From positions 124,001 through 188,000 of the forward strand of contig CALGLE010000003.1 of NCBI GenBank assembly GCA_937930305.1: a DNA stretch of 64,000 nt, in the 5' to 3' direction. The DNA is from an uncultured Granulosicoccaceae bacterium (GTDB taxonomy: Bacteria > Pseudomonadota > Gammaproteobacteria > Granulosicoccales > Granulosicoccaceae). Each line of letters opens with the position of its first letter. The first letter of the stretch is position 1. A program made the position numbers and the translations under genes. Below the pieces are notes generated by a model. It did not search any database. It was not told the DNA's origin and worked only from the letters and a program-made list of their open reading frames with translations. Of this stretch, positions 40,185-48,358 are shown one piece after another.

Positions 40185-40952
40185 TTAAACTTTAACCCAA
40201 CCCAATGCCGCCCGCCCTTCTTCTGTCTTCAAACTGAAGTCCGTGCCATCGAATTCACTGGATGCCTCGGTGCATAACCACGTGATTGCATCCGCCACGA
40301 TTTCGGGCGAAATATGTTGTGACCAATCCAATTGACTCACAGGATTCATCGCCGAGGATTTAATCACGTGTTGCATGTCAGTGGCGACAGTGCCTGGGGA
40401 GATACCAACGCATCGAACACCGTGCTGTGCATTCTCTTTGTGCACACACAGCGTAAGAGAATACAGCCCTGCCTTGGTGGCGCAATAGTGCGACCAACCT
40501 TCCAAGGCATTACTTGCCGCACCTGAGGACACGTTGATAACCACACCACCTTGCTTTTTTAAGTGCGGTAAGGCGGCACGAATTGCGTAAAACGGCCCCT
40601 TTAAATTGATGTCCACCACCTGGCTCCAACTGGCAGGATCGGCGTCTTCGATTCGTGCCACCGGATCAATCACCCCGGCATTGTTAACTAGCACATCCAA
40701 AGAGCCAAAATGTTGCACGCATTGATTCACCGCACGTTCAACCTCGTCCCATTGAGAAACATCGCCAGTCACTGCAAGCGCTGTGTCACCGATGTCAGCC
40801 GCAAGGGATTCAATCTCAGCCGCGGTGCGCGCAAACAGCACCACATTCGCACCCGCTTTGGCCAATCGCTTCGCACTCGCCGCCCCAATGCCACGACTAG
40901 CGCCTGTGATCAGGGCCGTTTTCTGCGCAAGATTGATATCAGGATTTAGCAT
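40185..40952 (-). CDS. SDR-family NAD(P)-dependent oxidoreductase
   Basis: Classical short-chain dehydrogenase; 255 residues. Cofactor motif TGASRGIGAASAKRLAKAG, VLVNNAGVIDP, Ser in INVSSGAAS and active-site YCATKAGL. Likely first gene of a three-gene transcript with the enolase-superfamily and GMC genes, and divergent from mttB across about 180 bp. Such a dehydrogenase would fit oxidation of a hydroxy acid or sugar, but the substrate is unknown. Confidence 0.88.
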   Translation of the reverse strand: MLNPDINLAQKTALITGASRGIGAASAKRLAKAGANVVLFARTAAEIESLAADIGDTALAVTGDVSQWDEVERAVNQCVQHFGSLDVLVNNAGVIDPVARIEDADPASWSQVVDINLKGPFYAIRAALPHLKKQGGVVINVSSGAASNALEGWSHYCATKAGLYSLTLCVHKENAQHGVRCVGISPGTVATDMQHVIKSSAMNPVSQLDWSQHISPEIVADAITWLCTEASSEFDGTDFSLKTEEGRAALGWVKV

Positions 40953-41132
40953 AATCGATAGTTTTTAAAAGCCATTGGTGAACACCAGTATACTCAATGA
41001 AACTCCTCCGGCGCTAGCCTTTAGGTTCTGTTCAGCTTACGCCCGAGTTATGACGCGAACAGAACATCCGGGTATGTACAGAGTTTTCGCACATCGGTAG
41101 TCTGGCGCCAGTGTATTGAACTCGGTGTGAAT

Positions 41133-42653
41133 ATGGTTCGGCGCAAGAAAAAATCGGCTCGTCGGCGCAGTGAATCCAGCGGACCTAAGCCATCGCCCCA
41201 TATTCGGCGCAAGCTACCTTGGTTTGAGATTCTGGACGAAGAGCAACTCACCCAGTTGGAAAGCCAAGTCGATTGGTTTATGCAAGATGTTGGGGTTGCG
41301 TTTAGAGATGATCCGATCGCTTTAATCACTTGGCAAGAAGCCGGTGCAACGATAAAAGGGGATTTAGTCACAGCACCTGCTGATTTCATTCGCAACCTGT
41401 GTTCCAAGGCCCCTTCCGAATTTACACAGCTCGCTCGCAACCCAGCACGTTCGGTTCGCATTGGCGGCAACCATCAAGTGTTTGCCCCGATCTACGGTGC
41501 ACCGTTTGTGCGTGATGAAGCCAGTGGTCGACGTTATGGTGACTTAAACGCCTTTCATGATTTAGTTAAGTTAGTTTATTCACACCCGAACTTACACCAC
41601 AGTGGCTTTGTGGTTTGTGAGCCCTGTGATGTACCCGTATCAATACGGCATCTCGATATGCAAATGGCGCACTTTGTATTAAATGATAAGCCGTGTTTGG
41701 GTGCGATCACAGAAATGTCTCGCGCACAAGACAGCGTGGACATGGCTGAGATCGTATTTGGTAAAGAGGTCATGGATGAACACTGCGTCATTATGGGGAA
41801 CGTTAATACGAATTCACCCTTGTTGGTGGATAAAGTCGTCACGGAAGCGATACGCACCTATTGCAGCCGTGGCCAAGGCATTATCGTGGCACCCTTTATT
41901 TTAAGCGGTGCCATGGGGCCAGTATCCACAGCAGCCTCAATTACCCAGGCCATGGCTGAAGCCATGATGGTGTGCGCTTATAGCCAATTGGTAAAACCCG
42001 GCGCGCCCTTTGTGCTCGGCAGCTTTCTATCATCAATGTCTTTGAAATCGGGCGCACCCACATTCGGTATGCCAGAACCTGTGATCAGTAACTACGTGAT
42101 CGGGCAATTAGCTCGACGAGTGGGCCTGCCACTGCGCTGCGGAGGTTCGTTAACCGCATCAAAAATCGAAGACGCACAGGCCGCTTATGAGTCAGCGGAT
42201 TCCATGCACTCCACCATGTTGGCGGGTGCAAATTATGTGTTGCATGCGGCCGGGTGGCTGGAAGGGGGTTTATGCACCGGCTATGAAAAACTGATTATGG
42301 ACGCCGATCGATTAGGCTCCTATCAAAAAATTCTAGACATCGGATTAGACACCAGCGATGAGGCTTTTGCCAAAGACGCCTACAGTGAAGTTCAGGCCGG
42401 TGGTCATTTTCTCGGCTCCTCCCACACCTTACGACACTATGAAAACGCCTTTTACGAACCGGCCTTATCCGATAGTGAAAACGTGGAAAGTTGGGAAGAA
42501 AAGGGTTGTAAAGATATGCGCCAACGGGCGTATGAACGTTGGCAAGCTATGTTGGCCAGCTACCAACCTCCTGCGCTGGAAGAATCCATAAAGGACGCAT
42601 TGGATGCCTTTGTTGCCAAACGAAAAGAGGAACTGCCCGAGGCTTGGTATTGA
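41133..42653 (+). CDS. Trimethylamine methyltransferase (MttB) family protein, non-pyrrolysine
   Basis: Member of the MttB/MtgB superfamily, whose characterised members move a methyl group from quaternary amines (glycine betaine, proline betaine, carnitine) or trimethylamine to a corrinoid protein. Recognised along the length: FAPIYGAPFVRDEASG, LDMQMAHFVLNDKPCLGAI, NTNSPLLVDKVVTEA, PFILSGAMGPVSTAASITQA and APTFGMPEPVISNYVIGQLA. There is no in-frame TAG, so pyrrolysine is not used. No corrinoid protein or reactivase gene is near. The N-terminus is a Lys/Arg-rich extension of about 30 residues. Start taken at ATG 41133; GTG 41127 is possible. Confidence 0.85.
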   Translation: MVRRKKKSARRRSESSGPKPSPHIRRKLPWFEILDEEQLTQLESQVDWFMQDVGVAFRDDPIALITWQEAGATIKGDLVTAPADFIRNLCSKAPSEFTQLARNPARSVRIGGNHQVFAPIYGAPFVRDEASGRRYGDLNAFHDLVKLVYSHPNLHHSGFVVCEPCDVPVSIRHLDMQMAHFVLNDKPCLGAITEMSRAQDSVDMAEIVFGKEVMDEHCVIMGNVNTNSPLLVDKVVTEAIRTYCSRGQGIIVAPFILSGAMGPVSTAASITQAMAEAMMVCAYSQLVKPGAPFVLGSFLSSMSLKSGAPTFGMPEPVISNYVIGQLARRVGLPLRCGGSLTASKIEDAQAAYESADSMHSTMLAGANYVLHAAGWLEGGLCTGYEKLIMDADRLGSYQKILDIGLDTSDEAFAKDAYSEVQAGGHFLGSSHTLRHYENAFYEPALSDSENVESWEEKGCKDMRQRAYERWQAMLASYQPPALEESIKDALDAFVAKRKEELPEAWY

Positions 42654-42962
42654 TGTATGCCGCGGAAACTGCGCGATTCGATTAAACGCAGCTATTGGAG
42701 TGCAGCTAGACACGCCTTTATTCAAGATAAGTAGGATGTGAGTTGCATCAAAAAACGAAGCAAATTGAGGCGTAGTTGGCAATCCATCCCACCGCGTTAA
42801 CACCGCGGATTAAGCACTATTTTGTGGACAATATCTGAATATCTGGATAAGAAAATAATAAAACGTAAGGAACTTAAGAATTTGAACAGTTCTGCCTAGC
42901 CGAACAGGCGTTCTACTGGCACTCTACACCCCATAACAAAAACAAAAAAAACGGTTGTAGCG
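42654..42962. other. 309-bp intergenic region between mttB and the G8 gene
   Basis: No gene is supported. It contains a weak inverted repeat CCGCG/CGCGG without a T-run and an A-rich stretch directly before ATG 42963. AT content rises toward the right, consistent with a promoter region for the lipoprotein gene, but I see no clear -35/-10 pair. Confidence 0.35.
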
Positions 42963-45377
42963 ATGAGAAGCCATTTAACTCGTTCAATTTTAATCCTTTT
43001 ACCTGCGATGATTCTATCGGCTTGCGGCGGTGGCTCGTCATCGGGCGATCACGCCGTGTACCACGATGCGCCGTCCGTGCAGGTAGCAACCAATTCGTCA
43101 AACGCCACTCGTTGGTCTGATGCCAATACTTGGGGCGGCGTTGTACCTGCCGAAAACACCGACATTGTTATCCCCCGCGGCCAAACCATTCTGCTCGATT
43201 CCAATGTGTCCGCTGCCACGTTAACAGTGAACGGCACCTTAATTTGCGACAACCGAGATTTGGATTTAAGTGCTCGATGGATCATGGTGCACGGCACTTT
43301 TCAGTGTGGAACTGACCGTGAGCCGTTTCAGCATCGCTTAAACATCACCTTAACGGGCAATGATAAAAACGAGTCAGTGATGAACATGGGCACAAAAACC
43401 CTGGGCGCTATGGGAGGTGGCATCATTTCCTTACATGGCCAGCCTCGAACCAGTTGGTTAATGCTCAATGGCACTGTGAATCCAGGCGCTAGAACAATCA
43501 ACACTGAATACACAACCAACTGGCGTGCGGGTGACTCGATCGTGATCACATCTACGGATGATTCGATGGAACACGCTGAAGTTCGAACTATTAAAAAGAT
43601 TGAAGGCACAACAATTACGTTAAATGATGCGCTTAAGTATCGGCATTTTGGCGAAGTACAATCCTTCTCCAACGGTACGCGAAATTGGGACGTGGATACC
43701 CGTGCTGAAGTGGCTTTGCTGACACGAAACATTAAAATTCAAGGCGACCAAGCGTCTGAACAAAGTCGCTTTGGTGCGCATGTGATGATCATGGAAGGCT
43801 CGGCTGGATTAATCTCAGGCGTTGAATTTCGTCGCGTGGGTCAAGAAGGCATTCTGGGCCGCTACCCCTTCCATTGGCACCTAGCCAACAACGTGGAAGG
43901 TCAATACATTCGTAATTCCTCGATTGTGAGAAGTTATAACCGCTGCATCACCGTACACGGCGCTCACAAGGCTTTAGTGGAAGACAACGTGTGTATGGAT
44001 CACGTCGGTCATGGCTACTTTCTAGAAGACGGTGGCGAAACCAGCAATGTGTTTAAACACAACTTAGGTTTACTCACTCGTCGCCCTGCCGACAATGTGG
44101 CCTTACTGCCTAGTGACATTCAAGACGGTGAAGCCGCACGCGGCCCATCCACTTTTTGGATTTCAAACGGCGACAACACCTTCGTTGGCAACGCGGCAGC
44201 GGGTTCTGACGGGCTGGGTTTTTGGTACGACACCGAAAGCCATGTTGTGGGTAGCTCAGCGCGCTTGACTCGCTACGAGAACACCAACCCAAGAAAGTCA
44301 GCGTTTGGTGAGTTTCGTGATAACCGCGTGCATTCATCGGACATGGCGTTCAGTACCTGTAACTTAAGCAGCGGACCCGACGGCTACCTGCCCCCAACGC
44401 AAGCGAATTTTCAGAACTTAACCGTGTTTTCAGGTGGTGACGGTGCAGTTTGGCCTTGTGAAGGCGATCAACTGTTCACAGATTTAAAAGTGACCGATAC
44501 CGGGCATTCTCACCACGCAGGTTTTGTTGCACCGCGACCGGTTACAGTTAAAGATTCATTGTTTGTTGCCAACAGCCGACTCTCTGAAGGTGGACGTGGC
44601 CGCATGCGCAGTGCGATTGGCATCTACGACTTTGGCGTGGACTTACGCAATGTGCATTTCGTAAACTTTAATATGGAATACGGTGGCAGCCATATGTTTG
44701 GAGCACGGGATGCGGATGTGCGCATCACCAGCAACCCAATTTCTAACGTCACACTAGCCGATTCATACTTGTACTACGATCGTCGTAAACAACCCCAAGA
44801 CATGCGTCCATCAGCTTGGGGTGCGGTTATTCATGACGAAGACGGCAGTTTAGGTTTAGGGCCCAACAGTGCATTGGTTGCCGATCATCCCTTGATGACC
44901 GATTCCACGTGCACCGACGTTTACGGTTCAGGACGATTGTGTGGCAACCGTTATGTACGAGCGAAATTCAGCTTCGGTGGCCAACGCAACTTACCGCCTA
45001 TCCGGCACTTTCGTAGCGACGGCCGTGAAGCCATTGGCAGCCCACTAGCACCGCGTGCGCATTATCAAAGTGTGGTGTCGGTAAACCACAACCGTTATCA
45101 CTACGGTTACGATTTTGATGCTGGCGTATTCAATAAGCGATCCTTAACCGCCAGCATTGAATTCGCCCACAACAATGACACCGTTGTGCTTGAACTGCGC
45201 AACTTGCCAGCCAATGCCTCAGTACGTACCCCGGGTTATTCTCAGGCAGGCAGTGTTGAAGCCTTAAAACAAGGCCCAGGCCTGCAGTACATTCGAAGCG
45301 GCGGTTCCTTGTTTGTTAAGTTAAGAGCATCCGGGGAAAGATGGAAGGCGAAAAACGAACTTAATATCGTTTGGTAA
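42963..45377 (+). CDS. Secreted G8-domain lipoprotein (CEMIP/TMEM2-like)
   Basis: 804 residues with a lipobox (LILLPAMILSACGGGSSSG), so surface- or periplasm-anchored. A G8 domain follows (about residues 45-175: WSDANTWGGVVPAENTDIVI, ILLDSNVSAATLTVNGTLIC, GTDREPFQHRLNITLTGND). After it come parallel beta-helix repeats with the CEMIP-type block RYPFHWHLANNVEGQYIRNS, NRCITVHGAHKALVEDNVCM, DHVGHGYFLEDGGETSNVF and NLGLLTRRP. Animal CEMIP and TMEM2 act on hyaluronan; bacterial G8 proteins are little studied. The C-terminal 60 residues form a separate beta-rich tail. Confidence 0.8.
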   Translation: MRSHLTRSILILLPAMILSACGGGSSSGDHAVYHDAPSVQVATNSSNATRWSDANTWGGVVPAENTDIVIPRGQTILLDSNVSAATLTVNGTLICDNRDLDLSARWIMVHGTFQCGTDREPFQHRLNITLTGNDKNESVMNMGTKTLGAMGGGIISLHGQPRTSWLMLNGTVNPGARTINTEYTTNWRAGDSIVITSTDDSMEHAEVRTIKKIEGTTITLNDALKYRHFGEVQSFSNGTRNWDVDTRAEVALLTRNIKIQGDQASEQSRFGAHVMIMEGSAGLISGVEFRRVGQEGILGRYPFHWHLANNVEGQYIRNSSIVRSYNRCITVHGAHKALVEDNVCMDHVGHGYFLEDGGETSNVFKHNLGLLTRRPADNVALLPSDIQDGEAARGPSTFWISNGDNTFVGNAAAGSDGLGFWYDTESHVVGSSARLTRYENTNPRKSAFGEFRDNRVHSSDMAFSTCNLSSGPDGYLPPTQANFQNLTVFSGGDGAVWPCEGDQLFTDLKVTDTGHSHHAGFVAPRPVTVKDSLFVANSRLSEGGRGRMRSAIGIYDFGVDLRNVHFVNFNMEYGGSHMFGARDADVRITSNPISNVTLADSYLYYDRRKQPQDMRPSAWGAVIHDEDGSLGLGPNSALVADHPLMTDSTCTDVYGSGRLCGNRYVRAKFSFGGQRNLPPIRHFRSDGREAIGSPLAPRAHYQSVVSVNHNRYHYGYDFDAGVFNKRSLTASIEFAHNNDTVVLELRNLPANASVRTPGYSQAGSVEALKQGPGLQYIRSGGSLFVKLRASGERWKAKNELNIVW

Positions 45378-45395
45378 GTTCTTGTTTGGTAACTT

Positions 45396-46295
45396 CTAAG
45401 GAACCTCACCACCCAACGCAGCCTGGTACAGGACGTACCAGTCTTCCCGGCTCATTTCAACTTTCAACGCATCCGACAGTGAGTGTATGCGCTGTAAGTT
45501 ATTCGTCCCGAGAATCGGCAAGATGGTGGCTGGGTGCTTAAGTAACCAAGCAACTGCCACTGCATCCGTCCCCACTCCCTGCTTATCAGCTATTGTTTTT
45601 AATGCGCGTTGCACATCCGTTAAATCACCCCCATCAGCAAGCAGTTTGCCACCGGCCAACGGTGACCAAGCCATCGGCTTAATACCCGCTTGCTGTAAAA
45701 ACGCAATACTGCCATCAGTAAAACACTCATGCGCGTTGAGGTTAATCTCTATTTGGTTCGTTACTAATTTTTCACTCATCGCCGACTGCAGTAAATCCCA
45801 GTCCCACTGTTTAAAGTTAGAAACCCCGATAGCCGCCACCTTACCCGACCGCACTAATCCATCCAAACAAGCCCCGGTTTCTAAGTGATCCATCAACGGA
45901 TCTGGGCGATGCAGCAACAGCACATCAATTTTTTCAATGTTCATGTTCGTCAATGATGCATTTACCGACGCCTCAATGTGCTTAGCGCTGGTGTCGTAGT
46001 GCTTCACACGACGCGATGGATACTGATCCGATACCAGCATGATGTCGCACTTGGTGATGATCTGCATCTGGTCCCGCAAAGCTGGCGCTGCCTTTAAAGC
46101 TTGACCAAATATTTGCTCAGACGAATAGTTGCCATAGATATCAGCTTGATCAAAGGTGGTTATGCCTTGCGACAAACACGCTTCCAGCTTAGCTTGAACG
46201 TGAGCCGCAGAGGTATCAGCATCATCACCTAGACGCCATAGTCCATAGATTAAGCGGCTGACCGTGAGGTTTTCAGACAGGGGTATTTGATCCAT
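45396..46295 (-). CDS. Aldo/keto reductase, YdhF-like
   Basis: NADPH-dependent carbonyl reductase of 299 residues. Catalytic tetrad visible: Asp in FDQADIYGNYSSEQIFG with Tyr, Lys in IITKCDIML, His in VLLLHRPDPLMD. Further family segments are IGVSNFKQWDWDLL, NQIEINLNAHECF and the cofactor-binding PILGTNNLQRI. It is convergent with the G8 gene (18 bp between stops). Substrate unknown; such enzymes reduce diverse aldehydes. Confidence 0.9.
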   Translation of the reverse strand: MDQIPLSENLTVSRLIYGLWRLGDDADTSAAHVQAKLEACLSQGITTFDQADIYGNYSSEQIFGQALKAAPALRDQMQIITKCDIMLVSDQYPSRRVKHYDTSAKHIEASVNASLTNMNIEKIDVLLLHRPDPLMDHLETGACLDGLVRSGKVAAIGVSNFKQWDWDLLQSAMSEKLVTNQIEINLNAHECFTDGSIAFLQQAGIKPMAWSPLAGGKLLADGGDLTDVQRALKTIADKQGVGTDAVAVAWLLKHPATILPILGTNNLQRIHSLSDALKVEMSREDWYVLYQAALGGEVP

Positions 46296-46418
46296 CTCGG
46301 TGGGGTTCTCTGAGTTTTTGGATTGGTGTTGGAAGAATGTACCACCGGCTCAGTAGTTTGCGACTGACCGGAACAAAGTACGCGTTGGGCTTAACCTTAC
46401 GAACTACAGCAGTGGGGT
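46296..46418. other. Gap without gene between the aldo/keto reductase and small ORFs
   Basis: About 120 bp with no supported gene or clear signal; together with the small ORFs and operator region to 46814 it forms a 519-bp stretch lacking a confident full-length gene. Confidence 0.3.
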
Positions 46419-46662
46419 ATGCTTAAATCAAATGTCATTGTGAAAGCAGACAAAAATTATCACCTGTCGATAGTATTTTTTTGGCCCGATGGAGTCATTG
46501 AATTGAGGTTCGCCATACACACACATGGTGGCTTATAAATTCCCAAAGCAAGAAGCGGCAAAGAGTTTTTTCGAATCTGACGAGAATATGGAGCTTTCAA
46601 AACTGAGACAGGAAATTACGGAAGGCTTTGCTATCTATGTTCCTGAATATAAATTTGACTAG
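46419..46662 (+). pseudogene. Two overlapping short frames, possible frameshifted remnant
   Basis: ATG 46419 opens 39 codons containing VKADKNYHLSIVFFWPDG and VIELRF, ending at 46538; ATG 46525 opens 45 codons in the next frame containing KFPKQEAAKSFFESDENM and EGFAIYVPEYKFD, ending at 46662. The first is faintly like the start of DUF2442-type small proteins and the second like their end (cf. a GIHWP-type motif), so one frameshifted gene is possible. The likeness is weak. Position directly upstream of a toxin-antitoxin module supports mobile or accessory origin. Confidence 0.25.
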
Positions 46663-46756
46663 ATTTGCATCGACGGGGTTTCGCAAAATCTGCCCGAAGC
46701 GGGCATAGGAAAGGTTGTTCGGCTCAACTTCCGCTGGACGATCTGTTGCTCGCGCA

Positions 46757-46791
46757 TTGATATTTTTCTGAATGCGCATTACTATGCGCAT
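46757..46791 (+). promoter_or_regulatory. Promoter and palindromic operator of ccdAB
   Basis: TTGATA (46757-46762) and TACTAT (46780-46785) are 17 bp apart, close to sigma-70 consensus. Two identical palindromes ATGCGCAT (46772-46779 and 46784-46791) flank and overlap the -10, spaced 12 bp start to start, about one helical turn. This suits binding by two ribbon-helix-helix dimers of the CcdA antitoxin for autorepression, which is the known mode in F-plasmid ccd. Confidence 0.65.
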
Positions 46792-46814
46792 ATATCATCA
46801 TATGAGACCTCACC

Positions 46815-47060
46815 ATGGGCGCACTGTATAAAGAGGACGCGCAGAAAAAGCCGACTAATCTCAGTATCAATAGCGATTTATTGGAAAAATCCAGGAAAAT
46901 GCAGATTAACCTGTCGGCACTTCTCGAGGCTGCACTTACTGAAAAACTGGCGCAGGCAGAAAACGAAAATTGGCAGGCAAGAAACAAATTGGCTATCGTG
47001 GCTTACAACAATTTGGTTGACGAACAGGGTTGCTTCAGCGATTCGACTCGAAACTTTTGA
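46815..47060 (+). CDS. ccdA: CcdA-family antitoxin
   Basis: 81 residues: an N-terminal ribbon-helix-helix DNA-binding part (KPTNLSINSDLLEKSRKMQI, NLSALLEAALTEKL) and a C-terminal toxin-neutralising arm (WQARNKLAIVAYNNLVDEQG, CFSDSTRNF), the standard CcdA arrangement. The stop overlaps the toxin start as TGATG. Antitoxins of this type bind CcdB and repress their own promoter. Confidence 0.9.
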   Translation: MGALYKEDAQKKPTNLSINSDLLEKSRKMQINLSALLEAALTEKLAQAENENWQARNKLAIVAYNNLVDEQGCFSDSTRNF

Positions 47061-47377
47061 TGGCACAGTTTGATGTTTACCAAAACACAAACAGACCGAC
47101 CAGAAAACAGTATCCGCTTTTAGTCGATGTCCAGCATTCTGTTCTATCAACTTTGGCCACCAGAATAGTTATCCCGCTAAGTAACAAGGATTTAGTTAAT
47201 GGTGCCGTTATGGATATTTTGATGCCTGAAGTTCTGTTTGACGAACAGTACTTCGTGTTGATGACACCACAGATTTCTGCGGTACCTGATCGCTTGTTAT
47301 CGAAACCTATTGGCACGCTGGAGCATTGCCGGTCTCAGGTTCTTGCTGCTCTGGATTTTGCGATAACTGGCATATGA
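47060..47377 (+). CDS. ccdB: CcdB-family toxin (gyrase poison)
   Basis: 105 residues from ATG 47060. Family blocks: MAQFDVYQNTN, YPLLVDVQHSVLSTLATRIVIPL and a C-terminus AALDFAITGI. In F-plasmid CcdB the last three residues Trp-Gly-Ile are needed for gyrase poisoning; here the Trp position is Thr, as also seen in some chromosomal homologues, so potency is uncertain. The known target is GyrA, whose gene is in the same window. A frame extension up to 47030 lies inside ccdA and is not likely used. Confidence 0.9.
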   Translation: MAQFDVYQNTNRPTRKQYPLLVDVQHSVLSTLATRIVIPLSNKDLVNGAVMDILMPEVLFDEQYFVLMTPQISAVPDRLLSKPIGTLEHCRSQVLAALDFAITGI

Positions 47378-47378
47378 T

Positions 47379-47921
47379 ATGGCCACGAATTTTGATTCAT
47401 ACGAAATGCTGATATCGGCCCAAACCACTCGTTAGGAAGGTTGTAAACGACACCGATACAGAACTGTATTCGATCTCTCAGCCGCCTATCCGGCGGGAAC
47501 GGAACCTGCACCCTTATCTGAGCTGCACAATATTGAGGTTTTAGGAATTCAAGCAAAGAAAATAATGGGAATAGAAAACTGGCGACCTAATTTGCGCGTT
47601 CTTCTAGCTACTTGGAAAAAGCAAATTGAGCCGTTTCTTTCGCTAATGACCTTAGAATATGTAAACATTTCAAACTACCCGTATGCAGACCTCAAATCGA
47701 TTCGATCAAAGAAACTGCAGCGGTTGCTGCTTACTTCAAGAAAACTGGAATCTCTAAGTGGCGTAGAAGATTTCCCAGAAATTCAACATATTGATTTGTA
47801 CAGTTGCCCTAATTTGAAATCGGTTGAAGGGTTGAAGTCGATCAAATCGATGAGGACACTTGAAGTTGAAACGTGTCGTCACATTTCCAAAGATCGAGTT
47901 ATCACGCACTTTAACCAATGA
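47379..47921 (+). pseudogene. Leucine-rich-repeat-like gene interrupted by an in-frame TAG
   Basis: ATG 47379, 2 bp past ccdB, opens a frame reading MATNFDSYEMLISAQTTR, then TAG at 47433-47435, then continues open to 47921. After the stop it reads as protein: VFDLSAAYPAGTEPAPL, LHNIEVLGIQAKKIMGIENW, LEYVNISNYPYADLKSI, LLLTSRKLESLSGVEDFPEI, HIDLYSCPNLKSVEGLKSI. The last blocks are leucine-rich-repeat-like. An ATG at 47565 could start a 118-residue form. Likely a decayed or truncated accessory gene. Confidence 0.5.
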
Positions 47922-47954
47922 CCCGCTAGGGCACTTCGCTGACCTAGCGATCGG

Positions 47955-47984
47955 CGGTATACGACCAAGGTCGTAGGTTCGGAT
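47955..47984 (+). repeat. 30-bp repeat A, copy 2 (contains inverted tRNA-fMet T-arm)
   Basis: Identical to 48067-48096, offset exactly 112 bp. It contains the inverted repeat TACGACC-AA-GGTCGTA, and AAGGTCGTAGGTTCGGAT matches the tRNA-fMet variable/T-arm sequence AAGGTCGTAGGTTCGAAT at 17 of 18 bases but lies in the opposite orientation to the tRNA gene. Confidence 0.85.
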
Positions 47985-48030
47985 AGGGTGTAATTCGAAT
48001 GGAAAGAGACAACCAACTTATAATAGTTTT

Positions 48031-48055
48031 TTGGTAGCGGGGGTAGGATTCGAAC
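48031..48055 (-). repeat. 25-bp duplicate of the tRNA-fMet 3' end (att-like)
   Basis: Identical to 48143-48167, the last 24 bases of the tRNA-fMet gene including CCA plus one flanking base, in the same orientation and 112 bp away. Duplicated tRNA 3' ends are the usual footprint of tyrosine-recombinase integration. No integrase gene lies in the window. Confidence 0.85.
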
Positions 48056-48066
48056 GGGGCCGCCCA

Positions 48067-48096
48067 CGGTATACGACCAAGGTCGTAGGTTCGGAT
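48067..48096 (+). repeat. 30-bp repeat A, copy 1
   Basis: Second copy of the 30-bp element described at 47955. Each A copy is followed by exactly 46 bp and then the 25-bp tRNA-end sequence; the two 46-bp spacers differ but share TAATTCG and a few other positions, so the two units share one architecture. Confidence 0.85.
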
Positions 48097-48143
48097 CTGA
48101 TTTAATTCGGAGATGGACGGCGATGTAACTCATCAAGCCAGAT

Positions 48144-48220
<77 letters not shown>

Positions 48221-48231
48221 CCGACTTCGCT

Positions 48232-48260
48232 ATTATAGAGGCGAAAAATTTCAATTACAA
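48232..48260 (-). promoter_or_regulatory. Promoter of tRNA-fMet
   Basis: On the minus strand TTGTAA (48260-48255) and a perfect TATAAT (48237-48232) are 17 bp apart; the tRNA 5' end lies 12 bp downstream. Confidence 0.85.
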
Positions 48261-48358
48261 GCGTTTCGACGTGTAATTGGTGCCTTAGAAAGACTCTAGT
48301 TATCTAAAGACAGGTAATCCCAAGACGGGTCATTCCACCCGGCAACACGCTGCAGTCA

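Noticed and set aside
47433..47435. In-frame TAG as a pyrrolysine codon, given an MttB-family gene nearby
   Set aside because: The mttB gene has no in-frame TAG, no pyl genes are visible, and the interrupted frame is a leucine-rich-repeat-like protein, not a methylamine methyltransferase.
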